Source: Treponema sp. (GTDB taxonomy: Bacteria; Spirochaetota; Spirochaetia; Treponematales; Treponemataceae). Taken from it: DNA of 10,027 nucleotides. This document shows, piece by piece, positions 1 to 8,057 of the stretch. The notes under the pieces were generated by a model. It was given only the letters and a program-made list of their open reading frames with translations, was not told where the DNA came from and did no database searches. Made by a program: the position numbers and the translations under genes. Where the stretch lies: NCBI GenBank assembly GCA_003447785.1, contig DLYJ01000264.1, forward strand, positions 5,517 through 15,543, given 5' to 3'. Every line of letters begins with the position of its first letter. Within the stretch, counting starts at the first letter, position 1.

Positions 1-1647
1 CTCGTTACGGTAATTGCAAGCGTCATCGCTCCTTCCATGCAGAGCCGCGCAATAGACTCCCTTGTTGCCGGGGAGTTTGGGCGGGTTCCGAAAATCCTTC
101 TGACAATGCTTGCACTTTATGCCTTCCACGCCGGAGCAACGCTTTTGCAGGGATTTTTCTCGGCAACGCTTTCAAGAAACGTAATCCGAAGACTGCGCGC
201 ACAGCTTTTTAACAAGATTATTAATCTCCCGGTTTCTTACCTTGATACCCATTCTCACGGCGACATCATGAGCCGCATGACAAACGATGCCGAAAACGTT
301 TCCACCGTAATAAGCCAGTCACTGACTTCGCTCTTTTCTGGCGTTCTGACACTTCTTGGAACTATAACCGTAATGCTCAGCTTCAGCGTTCCGCTCACAT
401 TTTTAACGTTCAGCACGGTAATTCTGACCGTAATTGTAACAAAGATAATGTCTTATCTTATGCATAAATTTTATGTAAAAAGACAGGTTCTTCTGGGAAC
501 TCTCAACGGCATTGTTGAAGAAAAGGTTTCTTTCGGAAAAACTGTCACTGCCTACAACCTTGAATCCAGAACCATTGATGAATTTACAAAGGCCAGTGAT
601 TCACTTACAAAAACCGGAATTATCGCAGACATAATCGGCAACGCCATGGGGCCTCTGATGAATATGCTCAACAACTGTTCCTTTGTAATTGTTGCCGCAA
701 TCGGTGCCTGGTTTGCACTCAAAGGTTACATTTCTGTCGGCGTAATTTCTGCATTCATCATTTATTCAAAACAGTTTTCCCGGCCGATAAATGAACTTGC
801 ACAGTTGTACGGCCAGATTGAAACCGCTGTTGCAGGTGCCGAACGCATTTTTTCAATTCTTGATGAACCGGGCGAAGACCACGGACCCAACCTGCCGCTC
901 AATGTCAGCGGAGGCGTCATTGAATTCAAGAACGTAAACTTCAGTTATGTAAAAGGCAAACAGATAATTCATGACTTTACATTAAAGGTAGAAGCAGGCA
1001 AAAAAATCGCCCTTGTGGGTTCAACCGGATGCGGAAAAACCACAATCGTCAACCTGTTGATGAGGTTTTACGATATTGATTCCGGCTCGATTACAGTCGA
1101 TGGAACCGACATCCGCGAGATTTCCAAAGACAGCCTTCGTGACAGCATCGGAATCGTTTTGCAGGACACTGTTTTATTCTCCGACACCGTGCGTGCAAAC
1201 TTAAAATACGCCGACCAGACAATAAGCGACCAGAAAATGATTGAGGCTGCTGCCCTTGCAAACTGCGACAAGGTTGTAGAAACTTTAAGCGACGGCTACG
1301 ACACAATTTTAACCGGCGGCGGGGCAAACCTTTCTCAGGGCCAGAGGCAGCTTTTAACTATCAGCCGGGCCTTCCTGTCATATCCGAAGATTTTGATTCT
1401 GGACGAAGCCACATCAAGCGTCGATACCCGAACTGAACGGAACATTCAGGATGCGATGGTGCGCCTTATGCAGAACAGAACGAGCCTCATAATTGCCCAC
1501 CGTCTTTCTACAATCCAGGATGCGGATATGATTGTCGTTATGGATAAAGGGCGGATAATTGAAAAGGGAACCCACAGGGAACTTCTGGCAAAGGGCGGCA
1601 ATTATTATCAGCTTTATATGACACAGTTCGCAGGGAATTCAATTTAA
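1..1647 (+). CDS. ABC exporter, fused permease/ATPase subunit (5' end outside window)
   Basis: This is a membrane-embedded ATP-driven exporter half (type IV ABC exporter fold); substrate unknown. The frame is open from base 1 and the residues before the first visible Met still read as exporter TM1, so the gene starts upstream. About 548 residues are visible, with perhaps 50 missing. Counting from the first visible codon, the transmembrane domain covers about 1-260, followed by the ATPase domain: Walker A GSTGCGKTT at 340-348, Q-loop Gln388, signature LSQGQ at 444-448, Walker B ending Asp468-Glu469, D-loop SVD, and switch His500 in IIAHRLST. The LSQGQRQLL signature and the intact catalytic Glu resemble, from memory, the consensus-site subunit of heterodimeric exporters such as Thermotoga TM287/288. 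I infer that a degenerate-site partner lies just upstream. A homodimeric MsbA/BmrA-like exporter remains possible. No convincing hairpin terminator follows the stop. Confidence 0.93.
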   Translation, partial: LVTVIASVIAPSMQSRAIDSLVAGEFGRVPKILLTMLALYAFHAGATLLQGFFSATLSRNVIRRLRAQLFNKIINLPVSYLDTHSHGDIMSRMTNDAENVSTVISQSLTSLFSGVLTLLGTITVMLSFSVPLTFLTFSTVILTVIVTKIMSYLMHKFYVKRQVLLGTLNGIVEEKVSFGKTVTAYNLESRTIDEFTKASDSLTKTGIIADIIGNAMGPLMNMLNNCSFVIVAAIGAWFALKGYISVGVISAFIIYSKQFSRPINELAQLYGQIETAVAGAERIFSILDEPGEDHGPNLPLNVSGGVIEFKNVNFSYVKGKQIIHDFTLKVEAGKKIALVGSTGCGKTTIVNLLMRFYDIDSGSITVDGTDIREISKDSLRDSIGIVLQDTVLFSDTVRANLKYADQTISDQKMIEAAALANCDKVVETLSDGYDTILTGGGANLSQGQRQLLTISRAFLSYPKILILDEATSSVDTRTERNIQDAMVRLMQNRTSLIIAHRLSTIQDADMIVVMDKGRIIEKGTHRELLAKGGNYYQLYMTQFAGNSI

Positions 1648-1757
1648 CGTTAGATTTTATCCGAAATATCAAATTATTGACTTTTTTTTGAATAAATTTA
1701 ACTTTTTTTGCATTTTATCTATAAAAAATACTCATAATGTTATATAATAAAATCACT
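1648..1757 (+). promoter_or_regulatory. AT-rich intergenic region, probable promoter of the AraC-type regulator
   Basis: This gap is strongly AT-rich and contains T-tracts of eight (1682-1689) and seven (1703-1709). Several -10-like hexamers are present: TATAAA at 1720-1725, CATAAT at 1733-1738 and a perfect TATAAT at 1743-1748. The best -35-like candidates are weak: TTTAAC at 1697-1702, TTGCAT at 1708-1713, and TATAAA at 1720-1725 as partner of the perfect TATAAT. A promoter is therefore likely, but the exact hexamers cannot be fixed by eye. No GC-rich hairpin ends the upstream exporter gene, so read-through into the regulator is also possible. Confidence 0.5.
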
Positions 1758-3944
1758 ATGAATCAGGGTATTGCAAAAAGAAGGGCTTTTTTAACCCAGC
1801 GTAAAAACCAGGGCAACCGCGTAACAATCGGTTTTGCCGGAATCGCTGACTTTCGTTCATTCATCGGCCAGGAATACATTGCAGGTATCATGAAGGCCGC
1901 CAATGATTACGATCTTAACTTTATCAACTTTGCCGGAGCGATCAAATATTCGCTCTTTGACGACATTGATTTTATTTCCCACTATTTAAAAAGTTTCAGG
2001 TTTATGAAGGCGCCTCTTGTTGACGGGCTTGTAACATGGACTTCGTCTATGTGTAACCTTCTGGACAACAAAACTATCGTGAATACTTTTAACGCGCTCA
2101 AGCCGCTTCCAATGGTTGATATCGGTTATATGGACATCGATGGAATTCCATGTATCCGAATCGACAATCATAATTCAATCGCCCTGATTATGGACCACCT
2201 TGTAAACACTCACCATTACAAAAACTTTGTTTACATGGGTTCAAAAATTTCCGAACCGCACCTTACCCGTCTGGCAGTTTACCGCGAAGAACTAAAAAAA
2301 TATGGTCTCCAGGAACTTCCAAACACTGTTTACATGACCAAAACGATGGATTCGATTGATATCGCGATGGCGGTCAACCAGTTATGCAGCGCCTATGACC
2401 TCAAAAATCATAATTCAATCGACTGTATCATTACAGCCTCAGACATTATTGCATCGACAGTAATTGAAGAACTGGACAAGCGTGGAATCAACGTTCCAAA
2501 GGACATTGCGATTACAGGCTTTAACAACCAGTACAACGGAATCACAGCCCGCTCGCCTGTCACTACAATGAACCTGGAGTACTTTAAGCGTGGCTATGCG
2601 GCAGTTGAACTTTTGATTGACCGCATCATGTCCCCGGAAACAATTTTCCACACAAGACTCGTTCCCACTTCCCTGCTCGTGCGACAAAGCTGCGGTTGTT
2701 TTGAACAGAGTATCGTTGACGCCGGAACCCAGATTAACACAAATAAAGAGTCCCTCGCCGAGTCCAGCGAAGAAGATGTCAGAAACTATCTCTTTTCTAA
2801 GGTTAAAACCATCTTCCCGCAGCAGAGCGAGGCCGAAATTACAGAACTTGTAGATTCAATTTTTGAAGATATTTACGACAAGCCGACTCCCAGCGTAATG
2901 CTCCGCTGGTTCCAGACACTTTTGCAGAACATCCGTAAGGATTCAATGCTTGTAAATTATCAGCTCCAGCAGAATATCACAAATCTGCGCCGCGTAATTT
3001 TGCCGATGGTCAAAGATGATGAATCGCAGTTTATGCACATCGAAGACATTTTCCATCAGCTGCGCTCCCTGGTTTCTGTATTTATTGAATACGACACGCT
3101 TTCGACCCGTGAAAATTCTTACATGATGAACAATATGTCGCAGATTGCAATGAACTTTGCTTCTGCAACTACCGGAAAGCAAATTCAGGACGTTTTGCGC
3201 TACCAGCTGAGCGAACTTGAAATTCCTGGAATCATGCTCTGTCTTTCTGACAATATGACGATGGATTTAAGTTCATCAAATCTTGAACTCATCCTCCCTG
3301 AACCGCCGTCAGACATTAAAAGCAAGCTCCCGTACAAAGTTTACGACCCGACCTGCATTCCAAAGATTTTCTTCCCCCAGGGCCGCCGTTACTCTGTAAT
3401 GCTGGAAATACTTTACCACGCAGACCGCTATTTTGGTTACGCCTTCCTCGAAATCGGCACCCCGAACATTTCGGTTTACGATACAGTCCGCATGCTTTTG
3501 AGCAACGCGCTTTATTCGGTTTATGTAAAGGAAGGAAGAACAAAAGAACACTCAATGCTTTTGAGCGGCGACCAGCTCGTGGGAATTCTTCACCTTTCTA
3601 CCGACAATGTTCAGGAAAGCAAGAATGGAATCACTGTGCGCCAGATTACAAACTATCTGGTTGAACACTTAAACGAAATGACAAATCTGGATAAAATGGC
3701 AGACGAACTTATGGTCAGCAAGAGTCATCTTGTACGCCGCGCAAAGGAATTGACAGGCTATACAATTCAGACCCTTCATGAAAAGCTCAAGATTGAACAG
3801 GCAAAGAACCTTCTGCAGGTGGAGTCAATCAAGCTGAGCGAAATCGCGACACGCCTGGGCTTCCAGAACCAGAACTACTTCAGCTCTGTTTTCAAAAAGA
3901 ATACCGGCATGAGTCCTAGGGCCTGGGCACACAGATACCGCTAG
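1758..3944 (+). CDS. AraC-family transcriptional regulator with LacI-type ligand-binding sensor
   Basis: This is a predicted cytoplasmic DNA-binding regulator of 728 residues. Residues about 20-310 form a periplasmic-binding-protein-like sensor of the LacI/GalR type; the late part reads like the family hallmark (IDCIITASDIIA, then VPKDIAITGFN with Gly254, then SPVTTMNLEYFKRGYAA). It ends in RQSCGC (Cys312 and Cys314), a motif I associate with LacI-like sensors fused to signalling domains. Residues about 315-620 are a helical linker and a GAF-like segment of uncertain fold. Residues 625-728 are an AraC domain with two helix-turn-helices, starting near Leu644 and Ile691 and ending in the usual NYFSSVFKKNTGMSPRAWAHRY-type close. 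E. coli XylR has the same sensor-plus-AraC logic but is about half this length. No LacI N-terminal helix-turn-helix is present. I prefer the Met at 1758 over the in-frame Met at 1737 because the added residues come from promoter-like DNA; neither has a Shine-Dalgarno. The ligand and target are unknown. Confidence 0.88.
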   Translation: MNQGIAKRRAFLTQRKNQGNRVTIGFAGIADFRSFIGQEYIAGIMKAANDYDLNFINFAGAIKYSLFDDIDFISHYLKSFRFMKAPLVDGLVTWTSSMCNLLDNKTIVNTFNALKPLPMVDIGYMDIDGIPCIRIDNHNSIALIMDHLVNTHHYKNFVYMGSKISEPHLTRLAVYREELKKYGLQELPNTVYMTKTMDSIDIAMAVNQLCSAYDLKNHNSIDCIITASDIIASTVIEELDKRGINVPKDIAITGFNNQYNGITARSPVTTMNLEYFKRGYAAVELLIDRIMSPETIFHTRLVPTSLLVRQSCGCFEQSIVDAGTQINTNKESLAESSEEDVRNYLFSKVKTIFPQQSEAEITELVDSIFEDIYDKPTPSVMLRWFQTLLQNIRKDSMLVNYQLQQNITNLRRVILPMVKDDESQFMHIEDIFHQLRSLVSVFIEYDTLSTRENSYMMNNMSQIAMNFASATTGKQIQDVLRYQLSELEIPGIMLCLSDNMTMDLSSSNLELILPEPPSDIKSKLPYKVYDPTCIPKIFFPQGRRYSVMLEILYHADRYFGYAFLEIGTPNISVYDTVRMLLSNALYSVYVKEGRTKEHSMLLSGDQLVGILHLSTDNVQESKNGITVRQITNYLVEHLNEMTNLDKMADELMVSKSHLVRRAKELTGYTIQTLHEKLKIEQAKNLLQVESIKLSEIATRLGFQNQNYFSSVFKKNTGMSPRAWAHRYR
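2166..2181 (+). repeat. 16-bp direct repeat, copy 1 (copy 2 at 2406-2421)
   Basis: The same 16 bases, AATCATAATTCAATCG, occur at 2166-2181 and 2406-2421, exactly 240 bp apart and in the same reading frame. Both encode Asn-His-Asn-Ser-Ile within the sensor domain of the regulator. This may be chance or a trace of local gene conversion; a regulatory role is not supported. Confidence 0.5.
3941..3944. other. Overlapping convergent stop codons (CTAG)
   Basis: The plus-strand regulator stops with TAG at 3942-3944, and the minus-strand barrel gene stops with TAG read from 3943 to 3941. The palindrome CTAG therefore supplies both stops and the genes overlap by two bases. No hairpin with a T-tract was found on either side, so both transcripts probably run into the opposing gene or end by another mechanism. 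Confidence 0.9.
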
Positions 3945-5173
3945 AAGCCGAATTTGAGGCCGAGCTGAACTGCGGCCCCGCTCAAGTCAAAGCTGTTCGC
4001 AAAGTCACCGCCGCGCAATGCTGCCTTAATATCAAGTTCAACAATGCGTGTATTAAGGCTAAAGCCCATCACCTGACTGAATACAAGATTTTCGTAGCGT
4101 GTTGCAAAATGCAGGCCGACAACCTTCAGGAACCTGAAGTCAACTGACAGCGCGTATTCACCAAAAATCTGCCATTCCGGAGAATATGGATTTCGGATTA
4201 CCATGTCCATCTTTGGACGGAATGTACACCACGGACCAAACGGTCTCCATGCACCTTCCGCACCAAGAATAAACGGTCTGTGAACCTTAGCTGTCTTTTT
4301 TGAATATGTAAATTCATCGTGACCTGAGTCACTTTTAAAAGAGTTTGTATCGTTCAAATATCCAAGAAAGTTTGACTGTTCTGCGTATGCCCAGTATCTG
4401 GTACTGGCAACATAATCGAGTTTTCCCGGAACGATTGGAATTCGGGTAAATCCGCCCATTTCAAAAGTTCTGGTGATTTTGTGTTCAACTTCCAGGAACA
4501 AGTCAAAACCGATGTTCCGGATTGCTTCGCTGATGGCGTTGGATACATATTCCATTGTAACCTGATCCTTTTTAAAGCCATCCATATCAACAATTGTATA
4601 AATATCAACCGGAATTTCGGCATCCGCACGAATCAGACCGGCTTTATTTGAAGTATACTTTAACTTTGCAGAAGTATCTGCCACATGAACAAGGGGCATA
4701 TACACAGCAGGTTCAACACGGACACCAAAACCCTTAATGTCGGTCTTGTACGAAATTCCTGCGTCCAGGAAGAGGTCACCGTACAGTGACAGGCCGATGC
4801 TTTTTGATTCGTTAACCTTTACACCTTTTCCAAGGATTTCAAAAAGTTCATGGCCGATGTTTGCGTAACCGGATCCGTCCACACCAAAGAAAAGTTTGCC
4901 CCTGAAGTATTTGTTGATATCAAGGGACATGTGATAGTCGGCGTCTGCAGTATAGTCAAAGGTCAGACCATCATCTGGAACTTCCCTTTCCATTTTCTGA
5001 AAGTCAATTACCAGTTCTTTTACGAGAATGTCGGTCAGGCCCAGATAGTTGTTACTGATACCGGCCTGAACGTCCACGCCCATTTCAAAATATCTGTGAG
5101 ATTCGGCAAGTTCCGCCCGTGCAAACTGAGGAACTAAAATAACTGCTATGCTCAATAAAAGTAATCTTTTCAT
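3941..5173 (-). CDS. Predicted outer-membrane beta-barrel protein
   Basis: The 410-residue product starts with a clear Sec signal peptide: MKR, then a Leu/Ile/Val-rich core, then a cleavage site after Ala-Arg-Ala at residue 20. The mature protein alternates hydrophobic and polar residues in short stretches, is rich in Gly, Tyr and Phe, and ends in Leu-Gly-Leu-Lys-Phe-Gly-Phe. A final Phe preceded by alternating hydrophobics is the classic C-terminal signal of barrels assembled by the BAM machinery. I chose the Met at 5173 over the longer frame from 5200 because GGAG lies six bases upstream of it and the signal peptide then starts cleanly. The gene follows the large lipoprotein gene after one base, implying co-transcription and probable translational coupling. 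It resembles uncharacterised spirochaetal outer-membrane proteins (perhaps the DUF5723 group, from memory). Its role as pore, anchor or partner of the lipoprotein is not known. Confidence 0.82.
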   Translation of the reverse strand: MKRLLLLSIAVILVPQFARAELAESHRYFEMGVDVQAGISNNYLGLTDILVKELVIDFQKMEREVPDDGLTFDYTADADYHMSLDINKYFRGKLFFGVDGSGYANIGHELFEILGKGVKVNESKSIGLSLYGDLFLDAGISYKTDIKGFGVRVEPAVYMPLVHVADTSAKLKYTSNKAGLIRADAEIPVDIYTIVDMDGFKKDQVTMEYVSNAISEAIRNIGFDLFLEVEHKITRTFEMGGFTRIPIVPGKLDYVASTRYWAYAEQSNFLGYLNDTNSFKSDSGHDEFTYSKKTAKVHRPFILGAEGAWRPFGPWCTFRPKMDMVIRNPYSPEWQIFGEYALSVDFRFLKVVGLHFATRYENLVFSQVMGFSLNTRIVELDIKAALRGGDFANSFDLSGAAVQLGLKFGF

Positions 5174-5174
5174 T

Positions 5175-8027
5175 TTAGTCTCCATAAACGGTGATTTCAC
5201 CGCCAGTTTCTACCGTGACATATCCCATAAATCTCAGATATGAGCTTCGTGGAATCCTTACCGTGCCTTGTTTTATATTCAGACCGACTTTCGGAGTAAA
5301 CGGATATGAATCCAGAATTCTATCAAGTTCTGTGGAAGAAAAAGCGAATGCCTGTTCTGCCTTTTCACTTCCGCCAAAGACGATGCTCTTGTTGATTCCT
5401 GAAGCATCGTCAGTCAGGTTTGCCGTCATATTAAGCCCTGTTGTAGTCTTGATAAAGTAATTGAGCGTAATGGTTTCGATTAAGTCCGAGTATTTTTTAA
5501 AGTTACTGTCGCTTTCAGTCGGACCATCCCGTCCAAGAACATCATTTTCAATTTTCTGACCGCCGAGGGCAAGAACATCTTCGATTTCAATATCATCTGT
5601 AATCAGAAGCTGCAGCGGAAGGCGCATACAGATTGTCAGGTTAAGCGAGCAGGAACCTTCGGTTCGCAGCGTGTCTACCTGCTGTTTTGTAAGGGTAAGC
5701 TTTTGTCCTGAACCCGAATTAAGCGCCAGATTATAATTCATTGAACAGGTTTCAGCTTCTGCGTTGAACATCTGGGAAAGTGCATCGGCAGATAGCCTTG
5801 CAGAGTAAATAAAGTCATCATCGTTTACATTTTCTGCACCCAGATCCGGAAAGATAATATCGCCGGCGTCGTTGATAGTTCCGTTTTCGTCAGCAAGACT
5901 TGAAAGGTCAAGTTCACTTTCTGCCAGACTAAGTGTTGCAGGTTGCGTTTCAGATCCAATCAGGTAAACCGTCTCATTAGTCGTAACATCATTTTCGTCC
6001 GTCTGGCTGTAAACCGCATTAACTTTTCCGCTGAAAGAAAGCAAATCAGCAAGCGGGTCCGTCGGAACTTCTTCTGTTGCTTCAAAAACAGGGCGTGTTA
6101 CAAAAAGATAACCTTCAATTCCGCTAAATTGAATTTTATTGGCGATATTGTTTTCATCCTCTTTAAAGTAACCGTTGATTGTATCCTTTAAGTTGAATGA
6201 TGCATCAAAAGAGCCGTCAACAGCCGTATTATCCGTATTCAATACAACTTTGACCCAGTCATATTCAAAAATTACTTCTGAAGTAATATTGTAAGTCTTA
6301 TCAAGCTGTAATTCTGAAAGACAGATATGGCCGGCGTGGCCCCCTTCCGTAATTGAACTACGAACGGTAACGCCAAGGTCGATATCCAGCTTCGGCGTTG
6401 ATGCAGGCTCAACTATTCCCGTCCAGTCCTCACCGGTCGAAAGGGATAAATTATCGTTTGGTGCAGAAATTGCATAATCATCCTCAATCGGGGTTGAAAT
6501 CTTAAACGCATCCGAAGTAAAGTGGGCTTCCATAATAAGGTCGCCCTGAACCGGATTAAAAGCCAGGTCAGTTGTAGTTGTCGCTGTAATCGCCAGTTTA
6601 TTGAATTCGATTGTATCAACGTATTCAGTTACAGAGCTTCCAAATTCAATATTGAATTCCTGGCCAAAGGTTGTCATATCAAGAAGTTTTTCAGGCTTAA
6701 GATAAACAATATTCAGCTTGTTGATTTTTGCCCCGCCCACAATATCTAAAGAAGTGGGACTGGAAGAATCAAATACAAAGGTTGCATTAACAAAGGAAAG
6801 CCTTACAGTACCAGAAAGAGTCAGGTCTTCCGGTGTAATATCCTTTAACGCAAGGGGAAGTGATTTATTAAGGATATAATTTGAACTGTCACCTTCCTCC
6901 GGAACCGAATTCATAAATTCCGAAGCATTGGCTGTGATGCCGCCTGTCATTGCAATATCCGATTCACAGACAACTCCGCTCCAAGCTGAAGGAACAGCGG
7001 CTTTGTAAGTTATTGCGCCGTCGGTAATTGTTGCCGATACCAGGAAACTGCTCACAGCTGACATGTCAACTGTCGTATTAAACGGAATTGAACCGGCACC
7101 CGGATCATATTCTTCAATTTTGTCTGTATTCATTGTCAGACCGGTAACTTTGCTTATCTGAGAAACCGGATTCATAAGTACAGAAATTCCGTAATAACCG
7201 TTACCGCCGTTTCCGTATTGAATTGAACCGTTAAACCTTAAGACCATGCTTGGTTCAATTGTTGCCCCGCTCAAATCAAAATAGATGGTTCCGCCCGGAG
7301 CAAGACGGGTTGACTCTGTTGCCTGCGCTATAATTTTGCTTTTGTCTGAATTATACAGAACAGGAATCAGGTTCATCTCAAAGTCATCACCAAGGTTGTT
7401 TGCAACCGGAGCACAAGCTATGACAAGACCGCCGCTTGCAAAAGTCATCGTATCAAAATCAGGCTCTGTAAAATGTACAGTGATTTCAAAGCCTGTCCAT
7501 GTTCCGTTGGCAGTACTTTTTATATCTTCTGGTCCTGGTGTTAGAATTGGAACTGACTTAGTCTCGGGCTTGGCATTAAAACTGTTTACTAAAATCAGGT
7601 TAAAATCCGGCAGGCTGATGCTCTGGTTAAAGGCAAAAGTTCCCGGAACCGTGATTTCCTGCGAAATATTGCGGCTGATTAAAGTCGGGATATCAAGACC
7701 ATCAAGGTAAGTGCCAAAATCAAGTGGAATCTGACTGATTGGATAATTAATCAGAAATTCCTGAACGCTGTCGCTTCCGTTATGGTTGTAATCGTAAATT
7801 TCAAGGCCGTCGTTGGACATCTTTGATGCAAGTTCCGACACATTAAGATACTTGTCCATATCCATTGTTACGTCACCGAGGGGAACTGAATATTTTGCAC
7901 CTTCAGATTTTATCTTGACGGTTTCCGGTTTTTGAAGATTTTTTAAATCATCTACGAAACCGCATGAAAATGAGAAAAATGAAATTGCAATTATCGCAAC
8001 GGCTGTGCCAGTCTTTTGTATTTTCAT
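5175..8027 (-). CDS. Large predicted lipoprotein of unknown function (950 aa)
   Basis: The N-terminus is a lipoprotein signal: positively charged MKIQK, a hydrophobic stretch, then Phe-Ser-Phe-Ser-Cys with the lipidated Cys at residue 22. This is looser than the E. coli lipobox but normal for spirochaetes. The remaining ~930 residues look exported, acidic and beta-rich, with many Ser/Thr/Asn/Asp turns and no transmembrane segment or enzyme motif I recognise. Trp-Thr/Ser-Gly occurs at Trp177, Trp349 and Trp535, spaced 172 and 186 residues apart, which hints at repeated modules of about 180 residues. Three Cys fall within about 40 residues near 770-810 and might form disulfides. The gene has its own promoter and a strong AGGAGA ribosome-binding site, and leads a two-gene operon with an outer-membrane barrel. 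Surface display or a periplasm-facing anchor are both possible. No homolog is named because I do not recognise one. Confidence 0.85.
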   Translation of the reverse strand: MKIQKTGTAVAIIAISFFSFSCGFVDDLKNLQKPETVKIKSEGAKYSVPLGDVTMDMDKYLNVSELASKMSNDGLEIYDYNHNGSDSVQEFLINYPISQIPLDFGTYLDGLDIPTLISRNISQEITVPGTFAFNQSISLPDFNLILVNSFNAKPETKSVPILTPGPEDIKSTANGTWTGFEITVHFTEPDFDTMTFASGGLVIACAPVANNLGDDFEMNLIPVLYNSDKSKIIAQATESTRLAPGGTIYFDLSGATIEPSMVLRFNGSIQYGNGGNGYYGISVLMNPVSQISKVTGLTMNTDKIEEYDPGAGSIPFNTTVDMSAVSSFLVSATITDGAITYKAAVPSAWSGVVCESDIAMTGGITANASEFMNSVPEEGDSSNYILNKSLPLALKDITPEDLTLSGTVRLSFVNATFVFDSSSPTSLDIVGGAKINKLNIVYLKPEKLLDMTTFGQEFNIEFGSSVTEYVDTIEFNKLAITATTTTDLAFNPVQGDLIMEAHFTSDAFKISTPIEDDYAISAPNDNLSLSTGEDWTGIVEPASTPKLDIDLGVTVRSSITEGGHAGHICLSELQLDKTYNITSEVIFEYDWVKVVLNTDNTAVDGSFDASFNLKDTINGYFKEDENNIANKIQFSGIEGYLFVTRPVFEATEEVPTDPLADLLSFSGKVNAVYSQTDENDVTTNETVYLIGSETQPATLSLAESELDLSSLADENGTINDAGDIIFPDLGAENVNDDDFIYSARLSADALSQMFNAEAETCSMNYNLALNSGSGQKLTLTKQQVDTLRTEGSCSLNLTICMRLPLQLLITDDIEIEDVLALGGQKIENDVLGRDGPTESDSNFKKYSDLIETITLNYFIKTTTGLNMTANLTDDASGINKSIVFGGSEKAEQAFAFSSTELDRILDSYPFTPKVGLNIKQGTVRIPRSSYLRFMGYVTVETGGEITVYGD
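5180..5183 (-). promoter_or_regulatory. Ribosome-binding site of the barrel gene, inside the upstream gene
   Basis: GGAG, read from 5183 to 5180, sits six bases before the ATG at 5173-5171. It lies within the last codons (Gly-Asp) of the lipoprotein gene, whose TAA ends at 5175. This arrangement decides the start codon and suggests that ribosomes finishing the lipoprotein can reinitiate on the barrel gene. Confidence 0.8.
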
Positions 8028-8034
8028 TGCAAAT

Positions 8035-8041
8035 TCTCCTT
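8035..8041 (-). promoter_or_regulatory. Ribosome-binding site of the lipoprotein gene
   Basis: AAGGAGA, read from 8041 to 8035, is a near-perfect Shine-Dalgarno. Its AGGAG core is eight bases from the ATG at 8027-8025, which fixes that Met as the start. Confidence 0.85.
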
Positions 8042-8057
8042 TATCTTATTATCGGAA

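Noticed and set aside
37..39. ATG at 37 as the start of the exporter gene
   Set aside because: The frame is open back to base 1 and the preceding codons encode plausible transmembrane residues; exporters of this type need a TM1 that lies before this Met.
1648..1710. Terminator after the exporter gene
   Set aside because: T-tracts are present but no GC-rich stem precedes them; the nearest inverted match is short, imperfect and AT-only.
3911..3924. CCTAGG palindrome near the convergent stops as a terminator or operator
   Set aside because: It is a six-base palindrome inside coding sequence, with no T-tract after it and no second copy suggesting an operator.
4850..5137. 95-codon open frame on the plus strand
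   Set aside because: It is antisense to the barrel gene, with no recognisable domain and no promoter-like context.
5174..5200. Longer N-terminus for the barrel protein from the ATG at 5200
   Set aside because: It would overlap the upstream gene, has no good ribosome-binding site, and would put polar residues before the signal peptide; the start at 5173 has GGAG at the right spacing.
7285..7710. 141-codon open frame on the plus strand
   Set aside because: It lies antisense inside the lipoprotein gene, has no family resemblance or good ribosome-binding site, and is explained by the codon pattern of the real gene.
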